Source: CAZGNZ01 sp964527215
Lineage (GTDB): Bacteria > Fidelibacterota > Marinisomatia > SCGC-AAA003-L08 > JACNLC01
Length of the DNA stretch: 64,000 nt
Assembly: GCA_964527215.1 (NCBI GenBank)
Contig: CAZGNZ010000018.1
Location: 1 to 64,000 of the forward strand
Reading direction: 5' to 3'
Shown here piece by piece: positions 18,094 through 26,898 of this stretch; within the stretch, counting starts at the first letter, position 1; each line of letters begins with the position of its first letter. The position numbers and the translations under genes were made by a program. The notes under the pieces are model-generated. The model worked only from the letters and a program-made list of their open reading frames with translations, did not search any database and was not told the origin of the DNA.

Positions 18094-18683
18094 TGCTGAT
18101 TTTCCAATTGAAGCAGAGCCTTAATAAATAAAAATTGCAGCCGGTCAGAGAATTTCAGGCTGTCTGTGGAAATATTGGCCGAGCAGATTCTGGCGATTGT
18201 CAGCAGACCCAGTCCGGCACCTCTTCGGCCTTCAGTCAGCGGGCCTCTGAGCTGTTCCCGGTACAGCTGCCTGATTTCATCCCTGTCACTGCTGTTCAGC
18301 AATCCAATCCGCCGCTGCACAGTCCGGGCGGCGGCATTCAAGGCGAAATTGCCTGACTGGACTTCTAAAAATCCGGGCGCTTCTCTGACAAGCAGAAATC
18401 CCCGGCCTACCAGATCAGATCGTCCGTCAATGCTGCCCCATCCGCCGTGATACAGAACATTCTGTCCCATTTCAACCATCAGTGACAACAGGCGCCGTCG
18501 ATCCCGTCCGCAAATCTGTTGATACCTGTTATGTACCAGACTGCTGAAACTGTGGATAATCTGCTGGGAAAACCGCCCGCGAAAGGCAGATACGATGTGG
18601 AAATCCCCTGATTTCAGCTTCCATTCCGAATTAAATACGGCTGATTCAAAAACGAAAAACGGGGAAACGGTATTCATATGCAC
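18090..18683 (-). CDS. siaB: SiaB-like protein kinase (DUF6272)
   Basis: A 197-residue GHKL-fold kinase of the SiaB family. SLMVEMGQNVLYHGG (about residues 66-80) is an N-box-like motif, and RRGAGLGLLTIARI (about 155-168) is the glycine-rich nucleotide lid. In the known pathway SiaB phosphorylates SiaC and thereby shuts off its activation of SiaD. Start is GTG 18683 or the ATG six bases on; no clear ribosome binding site precedes either. It lies 16 bases after the cyclase and overlaps siaC by four bases. The partner phosphatase SiaA is not in the window. Confidence 0.83.
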   Translation of the reverse strand: MHMNTVSPFFVFESAVFNSEWKLKSGDFHIVSAFRGRFSQQIIHSFSSLVHNRYQQICGRDRRRLLSLMVEMGQNVLYHGGWGSIDGRSDLVGRGFLLVREAPGFLEVQSGNFALNAAARTVQRRIGLLNSSDRDEIRQLYREQLRGPLTEGRRGAGLGLLTIARICSANISTDSLKFSDRLQFLFIKALLQLENQQ

Positions 18684-18699
18684 GCCGGGCGATTCAAGA

Positions 18700-19530
18700 T
18701 TATGCGCGGCTTTCCCGGTGGATTACAATACAGTTCTTGCCTTTGGATTTCCCTTCATACAGTGCTTTATCGGAAGCCCTGAGACAATCGTCTATTGTCT
18801 GGCCGGACTGAATCTGACTGACTCCGAACGTAGCAGAAATCCGACAGGTGATTTGCTGATGATGGAATTGAAATTCATCAATGGAAGAACGCTGAATTTC
18901 AGCAACCCGAAGGCCCTGTTCCAAATTGGTATCCGGCAGCAGCAGCATAATTTCTTCTCCGCCCCATCTGGAAACCACATCCTGTTTTCGAACGCCATCC
19001 CGAATAAGACGGGCAGTTGTCTTCAGCACATGGTCACCGCATTCGTGGCCGTATGTGTCATTGATGTTCTTAAAATCATCCATGTCCAGAATTACCAGCA
19101 CAAACACCCGTCCGCTGCGGTTAAAACGTGCCATTTCAACCTCCAGACGATGCAGCATTTCACGCCGGTTGTACAACCCCGTCAGAGGGTCGGTCCGGGA
19201 GATGATGTCCAGTTCTTTGTAAGCTTTCTGCAGTTCAAGCTTCTGCATGGACACCTGTCTCAGCAGAGCTTCGAGGTCTGACTTCTGACGGGCAGTTTCG
19301 TCATTGGATTTCACCAGTTTGTTCATGGTCAAATCACCCATACTGGTGATTTTTTCAGTCTCGCGCAGCAGATTTTCGTAATTGTGAATCAGGCCGGTAA
19401 AATCCTTCAGCAGATCCGCAGGGTCATCGGTCCGGTATTTCTCCAGGGACTCTTGAGCCTGTTTTAATACGGTTTGCTCTTTGTGAAACGGATTTTGTGT
19501 TTGTCGGGAATGTCTGGGTAAGGGCGGCAT
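18700..19530 (-). CDS. siaD: Diguanylate cyclase, SiaD-like
   Basis: A 276-residue cytoplasmic GGDEF protein. Residues 20-108 are helical and coiled-coil-like, matching the SiaC-binding stalk of SiaD. The GGDEF domain starts at DPLTGLYNRR (114-123) and has an intact active site GGEEI at 190-194 preceded five residues upstream by the inhibitory-site motif RKQD (181-184), so it should make c-di-GMP and be feedback-inhibited. It heads a siaD-siaB-siaC run on the minus strand. In Pseudomonas this pathway controls aggregation and biofilm; here the adjacent polysaccharide and adhesin genes make a surface role plausible. Confidence 0.88.
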   Translation of the reverse strand: MPPLPRHSRQTQNPFHKEQTVLKQAQESLEKYRTDDPADLLKDFTGLIHNYENLLRETEKITSMGDLTMNKLVKSNDETARQKSDLEALLRQVSMQKLELQKAYKELDIISRTDPLTGLYNRREMLHRLEVEMARFNRSGRVFVLVILDMDDFKNINDTYGHECGDHVLKTTARLIRDGVRKQDVVSRWGGEEIMLLLPDTNLEQGLRVAEIQRSSIDEFQFHHQQITCRISATFGVSQIQSGQTIDDCLRASDKALYEGKSKGKNCIVIHRESRA

Positions 19531-19987
19531 GAGCGGGCTCTCCGGATAAATTAGGTTCCAGCAGTCGTATTCAATATTTCGTGTTTTCAGATAGGAGGAA
19601 TTGTGTCAGACTGTTTCATGGGCAGCTTTCATCGGTTCAAAGAATCCGCAAGCTCATTGTGCAGATTCCAATCAATATTACGCTGTCGTTCTGCACTCTG
19701 CCCTCCACCTGCCGGTTCCCGGCGCATATGCATCAAAATGATGCGCTCAGCCGGTTCCAGTCCAACCGGCAGTCCGGAAGAACAGAAATCACCCATAAAT
19801 CAGCCAAACACAGCGAATCATTCTCAGGAATTCAACCCGTTTGTGATTCGACCCAACACTCTAATTTACAGATTCAGAATGGACGATGAAATATGGAATC
19901 GGGTGATCATTGCAGATTTTTGAAAATCCCTAATCATTGATTAATCTTCAGGGACATGGTAATTTTTCACTTCTTCCGGTGACATAA
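19531..19987. other. Divergent intergenic region
   Basis: This 457-base stretch separates the minus-strand cyclase from the plus-strand beta-helix gene and should hold both promoters. Apart from a possible small minus-strand gene at 19629-19796 I see nothing definite. Confidence 0.5.
19629..19796 (-). CDS. Possible small protein, 55 residues
   Basis: A minus-strand frame from ATG 19796 to TGA 19629, closed directly upstream by another TGA. Its codons (CTG, CCG, CGC, GAA, CAG) are like those of neighbouring genes, and its product is charged and helix-prone (GLEPAERIILMHMRRE, then QSAERQRNIDWNLHNEL). It lies 98 bases before the diguanylate cyclase in the same direction, so it could be co-transcribed. 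Against it: no ribosome binding site is visible and other frames in this stretch are also open. I do not recognise it. Confidence 0.3.
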   Translation of the reverse strand: MGDFCSSGLPVGLEPAERIILMHMRREPAGGGQSAERQRNIDWNLHNELADSLNR

Positions 19988-21085
19988 ATGGTTATGAATG
20001 TCTTTATCCTGCTGTTCTTTTTTTACGGCCCGCTTCTGGCGGACATCATTCACATCCCGGAAGATTTCTCCCTGATTCAAATGGGAATTGATGCATCCGC
20101 AGACGGGGACACCATCATCCTGTCAAATGGTATTTATTCTGAAAATATTGAACTGTCCGGATCGCGGATCGTGCTTGGTTCTGAATTTCTGTTGGACGGT
20201 CATTCAAGCCATATCACCGACACCGTGCTGGACGGCGATCACAACGGGTCCTGTGCGGTCATCTCTGACAGTCCGTCCGTGGAAATAACAGGTCTGACTG
20301 TCACCCACGGATCCGGATCTCCGGTGGAAGAATCAATTCTCGGGGGCGGTATTCTGGTCCTGAATTCTGCAGTTGATCTGAAATACCTTTACGTGACTCA
20401 GAATGAAGCACAGTACGGCGGGGGAATCTTTACAGACAATGCCGCGGTTTTTATGTCCCACTGCCTGATCTTTGAAAACATGGGACTGCCATACGGCGCA
20501 GGCATTTTTACCACCGACAACAATGAAGTTCATCTCCAGAACCTCACGATTGTGAATAATACGGCCACCACAGGTGAAGTGGTGGGTGTGGGAGGCGGGA
20601 TTTGCGGATGGGGCGACATACACCTGGTAAACTGCATCGTCTGGTTCAATACCGGCAGTGAAATTACCGGAAACATGTTCGCAAGCTATTCCGCCATTCC
20701 GGACTATATGGGTGCCATCGACGGCGAAGTGGTTTTTGGAGCAGGTGTGATTCATGATGACCCTCTTCTCCAGAACTGGCAGTCCGGGAATCTGCAGCTG
20801 ACCGCGGAGAGCCCCTGCATTGACCACGGCGATCCAAGCCTGCCGTTTGATGCAGATTTAACCCTTTCCGACATGGGCGCACTCTATTTTCATCAACCGC
20901 TGGAATGCGGACCGGCTGGTGATCTGAACTGGGACAACTCCCTCGATGTGCTGGATATCGTGCTGATGGTGGCCTGTCTTCTGGGGGAAGGCATCAATCT
21001 GCCCTGTCCCTGTGGTGACGCCAATAGTGACGGTGCAACGGATATTCTGGACATCGTCCTGCTGGTAAGTTTTATTCTGGCCTGA
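19988..21085 (+). CDS. Secreted right-handed beta-helix protein with C-terminal dockerin-like repeats
   Basis: A 365-residue exported protein. Residues 1-18 are a signal peptide. PEDFSLIQMGIDASADGDTI then NGIYSENIEL is the standard entry of pectate-lyase-like parallel beta-helices, and repeated GGGI/GAGIF/N.A..GGGI turns follow up to about residue 280. The last 60 residues hold two calcium-loop repeats, DLNWDNSLDVLDIV and DANSDGATDILDIV, spaced like a dockerin. There is no sorting domain after them, unlike the protein at 48945. Such proteins are usually surface glycan-binding or glycan-cleaving; no catalytic residues are evident. The stop codon abuts palindromic repeat R1 copy 2. Confidence 0.82.
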   Translation: MVMNVFILLFFFYGPLLADIIHIPEDFSLIQMGIDASADGDTIILSNGIYSENIELSGSRIVLGSEFLLDGHSSHITDTVLDGDHNGSCAVISDSPSVEITGLTVTHGSGSPVEESILGGGILVLNSAVDLKYLYVTQNEAQYGGGIFTDNAAVFMSHCLIFENMGLPYGAGIFTTDNNEVHLQNLTIVNNTATTGEVVGVGGGICGWGDIHLVNCIVWFNTGSEITGNMFASYSAIPDYMGAIDGEVVFGAGVIHDDPLLQNWQSGNLQLTAESPCIDHGDPSLPFDADLTLSDMGALYFHQPLECGPAGDLNWDNSLDVLDIVLMVACLLGEGINLPCPCGDANSDGATDILDIVLLVSFILA

Positions 21086-21255
21086 ATGAATTTCCCCGCC
21101 CGTCAGCTGACGGGACGGGGTATCATTAGTGATATAATCATTTTTTATTTCGCCGCCACGCCAAATGGCGGATTTTCAACAAGCGGCGGGGAATGCACCC
21201 AGTTACACTCGTCCCTCAGTAGACGGATTAAAAATCCGCCCACTGGCGGATTCAC
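21086..21255 (+). repeat. Palindromic repeat R1, copy 2 (full length)
   Basis: A 170-base copy, two mismatches from copy 1 (T/C within TTTCGCYGCC and C/T within GGATTYCAAC). It starts at the very base after the TGA of the beta-helix gene. The hairpin layout is the same as in copy 1. Same orientation as copies 1 and 3. Confidence 0.9.
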
Positions 21256-21692
21256 CGGCAAAAGGACATCCTGCAGCAAATACCATTAAAAACCAGCTCA
21301 TCTGCATATCATCCCCCAGGTTATTTCGCATGAAAAAATAACATCGCAGCAACAGGGCTGTACTGCTATGCGATTGATGGAAGCTGGTTTTCTGGTGTTT
21401 GATTTCAACCCACGGGAATCAAATACCCAATAAATTATTATCACAACATTAACAGCCATTTATGAAAATAATTTGAGATAACCATCTTCAAAACGAATAC
21501 CCTGGAGATTTATCTGTTCTGCTGACGCCTGCTCTGTTTGTATTGCAGCTCCACGAAGTATGTTTTATCAAAATACTAACTGTTGTCGGCAATTTGCCAA
21601 AGCCGTTAAATTACCTGAGCATTCAGCACTATATTTATGCGAGAACCTCAGCCGGGGACCTGAGCCGGCAGTCGGGCGGTTCAAAAAAAATA
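21256..21692. other. Spacer between two R1 repeats
   Basis: This 437-base stretch contains AT-rich DNA and no gene that I can support. The frame open from 21543 continues through the R1 repeat into the phosphorylase gene, but its upstream part is not protein-like. Confidence 0.5.
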
Positions 21693-21839
21693 ATGAATTT
21701 CCCCGCCCGTCAGCTGACGGGACGGGGTATCATTAGTGATATAATCATTTTTTATTTCGCCGCCACGCCAAATGGCGGATTTTCAACAAGCGGCGGGGAA
21801 TGCACCCAGTTACACTCGTCCGCCCACTGGCGGATTCAC
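21693..21839 (+). repeat. Palindromic repeat R1, copy 3 (23-base deletion)
   Basis: A 147-base copy identical to copy 2 except for a clean 23-base deletion (from CTCAGTAGACGG to the first TCC of the last hairpin), bounded by TCC on both sides. The deletion removes the left arm of the third hairpin. It ends 24 bases before the ATG of the GH94 gene and therefore forms part of that gene's leader. Confidence 0.9.
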
Positions 21840-21863
21840 TTGACTGTTATCAGATCGGAGATA

Positions 21864-24326
21864 ATGAACAGGAAATACGGGCAGTTCAGCGCAGAGGGAA
21901 GGGAGTTTGTCATCAAGGATGTACGAACTCCGACGCCATGGATCAATTATATTTATAACGATCAGTATTTTGCCACGATTTCAAACAACGGCGGCGGAAT
22001 CAGTTACATTGGCAATCCCCTGCATGGCCGGATCACCCGCTGGCGCATCAACGATGTGCCATCAGACCGTCCCGGGAAATATATTTATTTTCGCGATCAT
22101 GAGTCCGGCGTTGTCTGGAGCGCAACCTGGCAGCCGGTCGGTCTGAATTACAAGGCCTATTCCGTCCGTCATGGATTCGGGTATTCAGTGATGACATGCC
22201 GGCTGGATGATGTTCATTCGGAAGTGACATATTTTGTTCCCCGCTCGGACACGAGAGAAATCTGGCAGCTTAACATTCGCAATCTATCCAGCAGGACCCG
22301 GTATTTGAGTACCTGGGGCTATGTTGAATTTGCGTTGGGACATGCCCTTATTGATCAGATCAATCAATGTGATGACCAGCATTTCAACCGGGTATATTTT
22401 GATCCTGAATTCAACTCTCTCTTTGCCACCAAAACCTACTGGGTGACCGGCAGTCTGGGAACACAGCAGCAGGAAAACCAGGAATGGGACCACTGGGCTT
22501 ATTTTACCATGAGCGAACCCGCTGATGCCTACGAAACCATGCGCGAACGCTTTATTGGTCCGTATCGCAGTGAGTCAAATCCGCTGGCTTTTGAAGAGGG
22601 CGGACTAAGCTGCAGGGACACGGATTTCGGCAACACGGTCGGAGTCCTGGAGAAAAGCATCACCCTGGCTCCCGGTGAGGAACAGACTCTGCTTTTCTCT
22701 CTTGGCGTACTGCCAAAGGAAGACTTCCAACACCACAGACATGAAATCTCCCGCTGCATGACTGCCAAATCAGCTGACCGGGAATTACAAGAAATCCGCT
22801 TACACTGGACTCGTCACTTCAACGCAGTGCAGGCAGAAATTCCGGACCGGGAAGTCAGCCATTTTCAAAATTACTGGAATGCCTATCAGGCCAGAACAGC
22901 ATTCGATGTGCGCCGCGTTGCCAGTTACTATTACTGGGGCATCGGCCGCGGCTGGGGGTTTCGGGATACTGCCCAGGACATTGTCGGAATTTCAATATCA
23001 GACCATGCTGCAGCCCGAGAGCGGATTCTGCTGCTATGCCGTCAGATGTTCCCGTCCGGCGTGGTTTATCACCATTTTTATCAGGATAAACAGGGGGAGA
23101 TCACCCGGCATTGTGATGATCCGTTCTGGTTTATTCTGGCAGTGACAGAATACATTCGGGAAACCGACGATACGGATCTGATGGAAACCGTTCAGCCTTT
23201 TGCGGACCGATCAGAGGGTTCTGTCCTGGCACACTTGATGGCAGTAATGAATTTTGCCGAAAACAATCTGGGACCGCATGGTCTCCCTGTATTCGGCCGC
23301 GGCGACTGGAATGACACTCTGGATTATGTTGGCGGGGAAAGCGGCGGGGAGAGCGTCTGGGGTGCGATGTTTTATACCGCCATGCTCAGCCGGCTTGCTG
23401 ATCTGCTGGAGTACTGTGGATACAGCTCAGAACTTCTGCCGGTTCGCGCTCTGAAAACCCGTCTTAAAAAATCCGTGAATGATGCCTGCTGGGACGGTGA
23501 CTGGTACATACGGGCCTTTACGGGATCCGGGCACCCCATCGGAAGCCGGCAAAATGATACCGGCAAAATTTACCTGAACACACAATCCTGGGCGGTTATT
23601 TCAGGAATTGCCGATAAAGAACGGGCACGTCGGGCACTGGACAGTGTCAGAAAACATCTTGATTCGGAGTACGGACCCAAAATTTGCGCACCGGCCTATC
23701 GCCGGGTTGATCCTTCCATCGGTCTGATTACCCGCTGTGTACCCGGTAAAAAGGAAAACGGAGCCGTATTTCTGCATCCCGCGGCATGGCTGATCCAGGC
23801 AGCCTGCATGATGAACCGGGGAAAGGAAGCCTGGACAACTTACCGAAAGCTTCTGCCCTTTGTTCATGACCCGGATCTTTTCCAGGCAGAACCCTATGTT
23901 TATTCCCAGTACGTGACCAGTGACGAGCATGAATACCCCGGACGGGCCAGTCATTCCTGGCAGACCGGTACTGCTGCATGGATGTACCGCATTTTTATTG
24001 ATTACATCATTGGCGTTCGTGCGGTTTTCGACGGTTTGCTGATTGATCCTCATTTTCCCGAGGACTGGTCCGGTACAGCTGTTACAAGGACCTTTCGCGG
24101 AACGGTGTATCGGATTCGAATTGATCGGGATTCGAAACTGAGACCCGGTGCACTGATCATTCTGTGTGACAATCAACCCATAAAGGGCAGCCGAGTCCCC
24201 GTGTTCAAGAAAGACTGCTGTCAGGTCGATGTAAAATGGGGAGGGGAAGCAGATCAGACGGACAGTCCGATTCGCTTACACCGAACTGAACCGCCGGAAT
24301 TTGATCCGAAGCGGAAGCAGATTTGA
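21864..24326 (+). CDS. GH94 glycoside phosphorylase, second copy
   Basis: An 820-residue cytoplasmic phosphorylase of family GH94. The start is ATG 21864, shortly after GGAG, giving MNRKYGQFSAEGREFVIKD which aligns with the start of the other GH94 protein; the frame is open much further upstream only because it passes through repeat R1. Conserved blocks are PWINYIYND, ASYYYWGIGRGWGFRDTAQD (about 353-372) and GRGDWNDTLDY with the catalytic acid at about D481. It diverges from the cellobiose-type enzyme in the substrate region (DWNDTLDY not DWNDCLNL; HFYQDKQGE insertion), so another beta-disaccharide or an aldonic acid disaccharide is possible. It is followed by GH130, another phosphorylase. 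Confidence 0.9.
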   Translation: MNRKYGQFSAEGREFVIKDVRTPTPWINYIYNDQYFATISNNGGGISYIGNPLHGRITRWRINDVPSDRPGKYIYFRDHESGVVWSATWQPVGLNYKAYSVRHGFGYSVMTCRLDDVHSEVTYFVPRSDTREIWQLNIRNLSSRTRYLSTWGYVEFALGHALIDQINQCDDQHFNRVYFDPEFNSLFATKTYWVTGSLGTQQQENQEWDHWAYFTMSEPADAYETMRERFIGPYRSESNPLAFEEGGLSCRDTDFGNTVGVLEKSITLAPGEEQTLLFSLGVLPKEDFQHHRHEISRCMTAKSADRELQEIRLHWTRHFNAVQAEIPDREVSHFQNYWNAYQARTAFDVRRVASYYYWGIGRGWGFRDTAQDIVGISISDHAAARERILLLCRQMFPSGVVYHHFYQDKQGEITRHCDDPFWFILAVTEYIRETDDTDLMETVQPFADRSEGSVLAHLMAVMNFAENNLGPHGLPVFGRGDWNDTLDYVGGESGGESVWGAMFYTAMLSRLADLLEYCGYSSELLPVRALKTRLKKSVNDACWDGDWYIRAFTGSGHPIGSRQNDTGKIYLNTQSWAVISGIADKERARRALDSVRKHLDSEYGPKICAPAYRRVDPSIGLITRCVPGKKENGAVFLHPAAWLIQAACMMNRGKEAWTTYRKLLPFVHDPDLFQAEPYVYSQYVTSDEHEYPGRASHSWQTGTAAWMYRIFIDYIIGVRAVFDGLLIDPHFPEDWSGTAVTRTFRGTVYRIRIDRDSKLRPGALIILCDNQPIKGSRVPVFKKDCCQVDVKWGGEADQTDSPIRLHRTEPPEFDPKRKQI

Positions 24327-24408
24327 AAAAAGGAAAATACAACCTCAGTAGCTGTGAAATGCTCAACGTATGAATCAGCAGAGATCAGACTGACGGTATG
24401 GAGTAAAA

Positions 24409-25368
24409 ATGGAACGATATTCCAAAAATCCCATATTAACGCGACAGGATGTTCATGGAAGCCTTCCCCGCTGGCAGAATGTATCATCAGTATTTAATCC
24501 GGGAGCTGTCCGGTTTGAATCGAATATTCTGTTGGTTGCGCGGGTGCAGAATCGGGGCAGGGAGACGGGGTTTTTTATTGCAGAAAGTTCCGACGGCATT
24601 CATTTCAGAATTCGGCCGGAGCCTGTAAAGCTGCATGGACTGGATGGACTGGACGAACCGGTCTTCCATTGTTATGATGCCCGGGTGACTTTCCTGGATG
24701 ACCGCTGGTACCTGCTGTTTGCCATGGATATGCCGTCCGGCTGCTGCCTGGGACTGGCGGCTACCGAAGATTTTGAGCATTTCCGGTTTTTGGGAATCTG
24801 CTCCGGAAATGATGTACGCAACGGAGTTCTGTTTCCTCAGCGCTGGGGCAGTTACTATTACCGGTTGGAACGGCCCAATCTGAGCCGGCTAGACGGAGGA
24901 GTAAAATCCGGATCGGTGATTCTGCTGTCACGGTCCACGGATCTGATGGACTGGGAACCGGTGAAATCCGTATTGGAAGGCCGGCCGCGCTACTGGGATG
25001 AACTGATCGGTTCCGGTCCCCCGCCTCTCAAAACGGAATCAGGCTGGCTGCAAATCTATCACGGCATTGCGACCCACTTCGGATCCGCAAACATATATCA
25101 GGCAGGGGTTTGCCTGCTGGACCTTGAGCAGCCCTGGCGGGTGATCGCACGGGGCAGTCAGAATATACTTGAACCCCGAATGCCCTTTGAGCTGACCGGA
25201 CAGGTGCCCAATGTGGTTTTCCCGTGCGGATGGGTTCCGGAACATACGGACAGAAACGGAACGGTCCCCATTGATGCCAATCTGAAAATCTACTACGGAG
25301 CAGCTGATTCCTGTATTGGACTGGCTTCGGCAAAAGTATCAGAACTGATCCGGGCCTGCCATCAATGA
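24409..25368 (+). CDS. GH130 glycoside phosphorylase
   Basis: A 319-residue protein of family GH130, five-bladed propeller phosphorylases that mostly act on beta-mannosides. Visible family features are the N-terminal RYSKNPIL, then VFNPGAV, LVARVQNRGRE, the YDARVT segment holding the likely catalytic aspartate (about residue 92), and PPLKTESGWLQIYHG. It carries no signal peptide, so it works in the cytoplasm, releasing mannose 1-phosphate or a related sugar phosphate. GGAG lies five bases before the ATG, and the stop overlaps the next gene (ATGA). Its subgroup cannot be fixed by eye. Confidence 0.88.
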   Translation: MERYSKNPILTRQDVHGSLPRWQNVSSVFNPGAVRFESNILLVARVQNRGRETGFFIAESSDGIHFRIRPEPVKLHGLDGLDEPVFHCYDARVTFLDDRWYLLFAMDMPSGCCLGLAATEDFEHFRFLGICSGNDVRNGVLFPQRWGSYYYRLERPNLSRLDGGVKSGSVILLSRSTDLMDWEPVKSVLEGRPRYWDELIGSGPPPLKTESGWLQIYHGIATHFGSANIYQAGVCLLDLEQPWRVIARGSQNILEPRMPFELTGQVPNVVFPCGWVPEHTDRNGTVPIDANLKIYYGAADSCIGLASAKVSELIRACHQ

Positions 25369-26897
25369 ATACCCTTCGTCCTTGTAACGGATTCCGCCGC
25401 GGCATTGGCGGAGCAGTCAAGTACTCTCCCGCCAGCCTGAATGCATCACGCGGACAGGCAGCCGACGGATTGAAATTGCTGCTGCCTGCTGTGCTGATTC
25501 TGGCACTGCCGATTATCCTGCTGCAGTGCAGCCAATCGGAAAAGAACAGCTGGCTTGTAAAGGTTGAAAACGAAGGGCTCTCCAGAGTGGTTTTGGAACG
25601 ACGGTATAAACAGTCACGGGAATTTACCGAAACACCGGTTGTCACACCCGGTCAGGTACGGAAATTTATCAGCGATACATTCCTTTCGGATCTGCTCTTT
25701 CTGGCCGGGGCTCATGATCAGGGTCTGGACCGGGATCCGGAACTGATAGAAACAGTGAACCAAGCCCGGGAAATCCTGCTTGCCGGCAGCGGAGGGGCTC
25801 TGGCGCGATCTGTCATTCCGGTAGAATTTCATTTCACAGACGAGCAAATTCAGTCATTTTATCATGAATCCGGAACGGAATACCTGACAGCCCATATTCT
25901 GGTCAACTCCAGGTGGCTGGCCGACTCACTGTACAATCAGCTTCAGGAAGGTGCGGACTTTGAAGAGACAGCCCGAAAACATTCCATGGATTATCGCTCC
26001 CGAGAAAGCGGTGGAGAAACCCAGGGATATTTCACACACGGAATGATGGGCCTGGACTATGAGTCTGGTATCACCGGACTGAGTGTTGGTGAATTTTCCC
26101 TTCCGGTTCATACGTCCTACGGATATCACATCATCCGTCTGCTGGATAAAAGATCCCGTGATCTCCCTCCCCTTGACTCCCTGAAAACAGAACTGATCCG
26201 GCGAATGGAAGTACGGGCCCAGGAGCAGTTTCTGAAGGATTTTTTCGAGGGACTGTTTCGGAAATATGAGTTCGCTGTTAACGAAAAACTGATTATGGAT
26301 ATCGTTACAGGTTTCCGGACAGCCGGGCTTCCAACTGATTTTCCGCTTGATCAATTTAAAGATCTTGATGATGAAACGTTTATCGCCTCCTGGAACGGCG
26401 GCGCCATGAATGCTGCAGATTACCTGACGCTGGTCGCAAATTCCCGGGGCAGCTCCAGAATTCTTCCCTATTGTGCTGACGATGCAAAGGAATTTATTCG
26501 GAATCAGGTGATCTTCAAACTGATGGTACTCGAAGCTCTTGATATGCAGCTTGATCAGGATCCTTCATTTCTGGAACAGATGAAAACCCGCAGGGATCAG
26601 AAAATGGTCAATCTGTATTATGAACGAAATATTCAGGAAGCGGTAGACTGGACCGAATCAGAAGTGAGAGCATTGTATGATAATGAACCGGACCGCTGGT
26701 TATCCCGACCTTATCATACCGTGAAACCGGCGGTGATCTCTGCGCTGCAGCTGGAGAAGACCAAAGTTCTCACAGATTCACTGGTGAATGTTCTGTACCG
26801 AAAACATCCGCCTGAATACAATGAAAAACGCCTCAGGGAATTCGCGGAAGATATGAACCTAATCAAATATAAACAGGCTGCCGCAGCCAGGGAGTAG
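25365..26897 (+). CDS. Parvulin-type peptidyl-prolyl isomerase, exported
   Basis: A 510-residue protein with one rotamase domain of the PpiC type (about residues 155-265: YLTAHILV, ADFEETARKHSMD, GGETQGYFTHGMM, YGYHIIRLLDKR) between SurA-like helical regions. A hydrophobic segment at 37-54 ends in Cys 55. The first ATG overlaps the GH130 stop, but leaves 35 polar residues before the signal; TTG 25470 would give a normal 20-residue signal ending in that Cys, so the true start is uncertain. It probably folds exported proteins in the periplasm, perhaps those of this locus such as the adjoining lipoprotein. Confidence 0.83.
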   Translation: MNTLRPCNGFRRGIGGAVKYSPASLNASRGQAADGLKLLLPAVLILALPIILLQCSQSEKNSWLVKVENEGLSRVVLERRYKQSREFTETPVVTPGQVRKFISDTFLSDLLFLAGAHDQGLDRDPELIETVNQAREILLAGSGGALARSVIPVEFHFTDEQIQSFYHESGTEYLTAHILVNSRWLADSLYNQLQEGADFEETARKHSMDYRSRESGGETQGYFTHGMMGLDYESGITGLSVGEFSLPVHTSYGYHIIRLLDKRSRDLPPLDSLKTELIRRMEVRAQEQFLKDFFEGLFRKYEFAVNEKLIMDIVTGFRTAGLPTDFPLDQFKDLDDETFIASWNGGAMNAADYLTLVANSRGSSRILPYCADDAKEFIRNQVIFKLMVLEALDMQLDQDPSFLEQMKTRRDQKMVNLYYERNIQEAVDWTESEVRALYDNEPDRWLSRPYHTVKPAVISALQLEKTKVLTDSLVNVLYRKHPPEYNEKRLREFAEDMNLIKYKQAAAARE

Positions 26898-26898
26898 C

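Noticed and set aside
21543..21863. Upstream extension of the second GH94 gene by 107 codons
   Set aside because: The extra codons pass through the R1 repeat, which is present at other places without this gene; homology to the other GH94 protein starts at ATG 21864.
24409..25368. GH130 gene as a GH43/GH32-type hydrolase
   Set aside because: The overall motif order fits GH130 and there is no export signal or hydrolase acid pair as in GH43/32.
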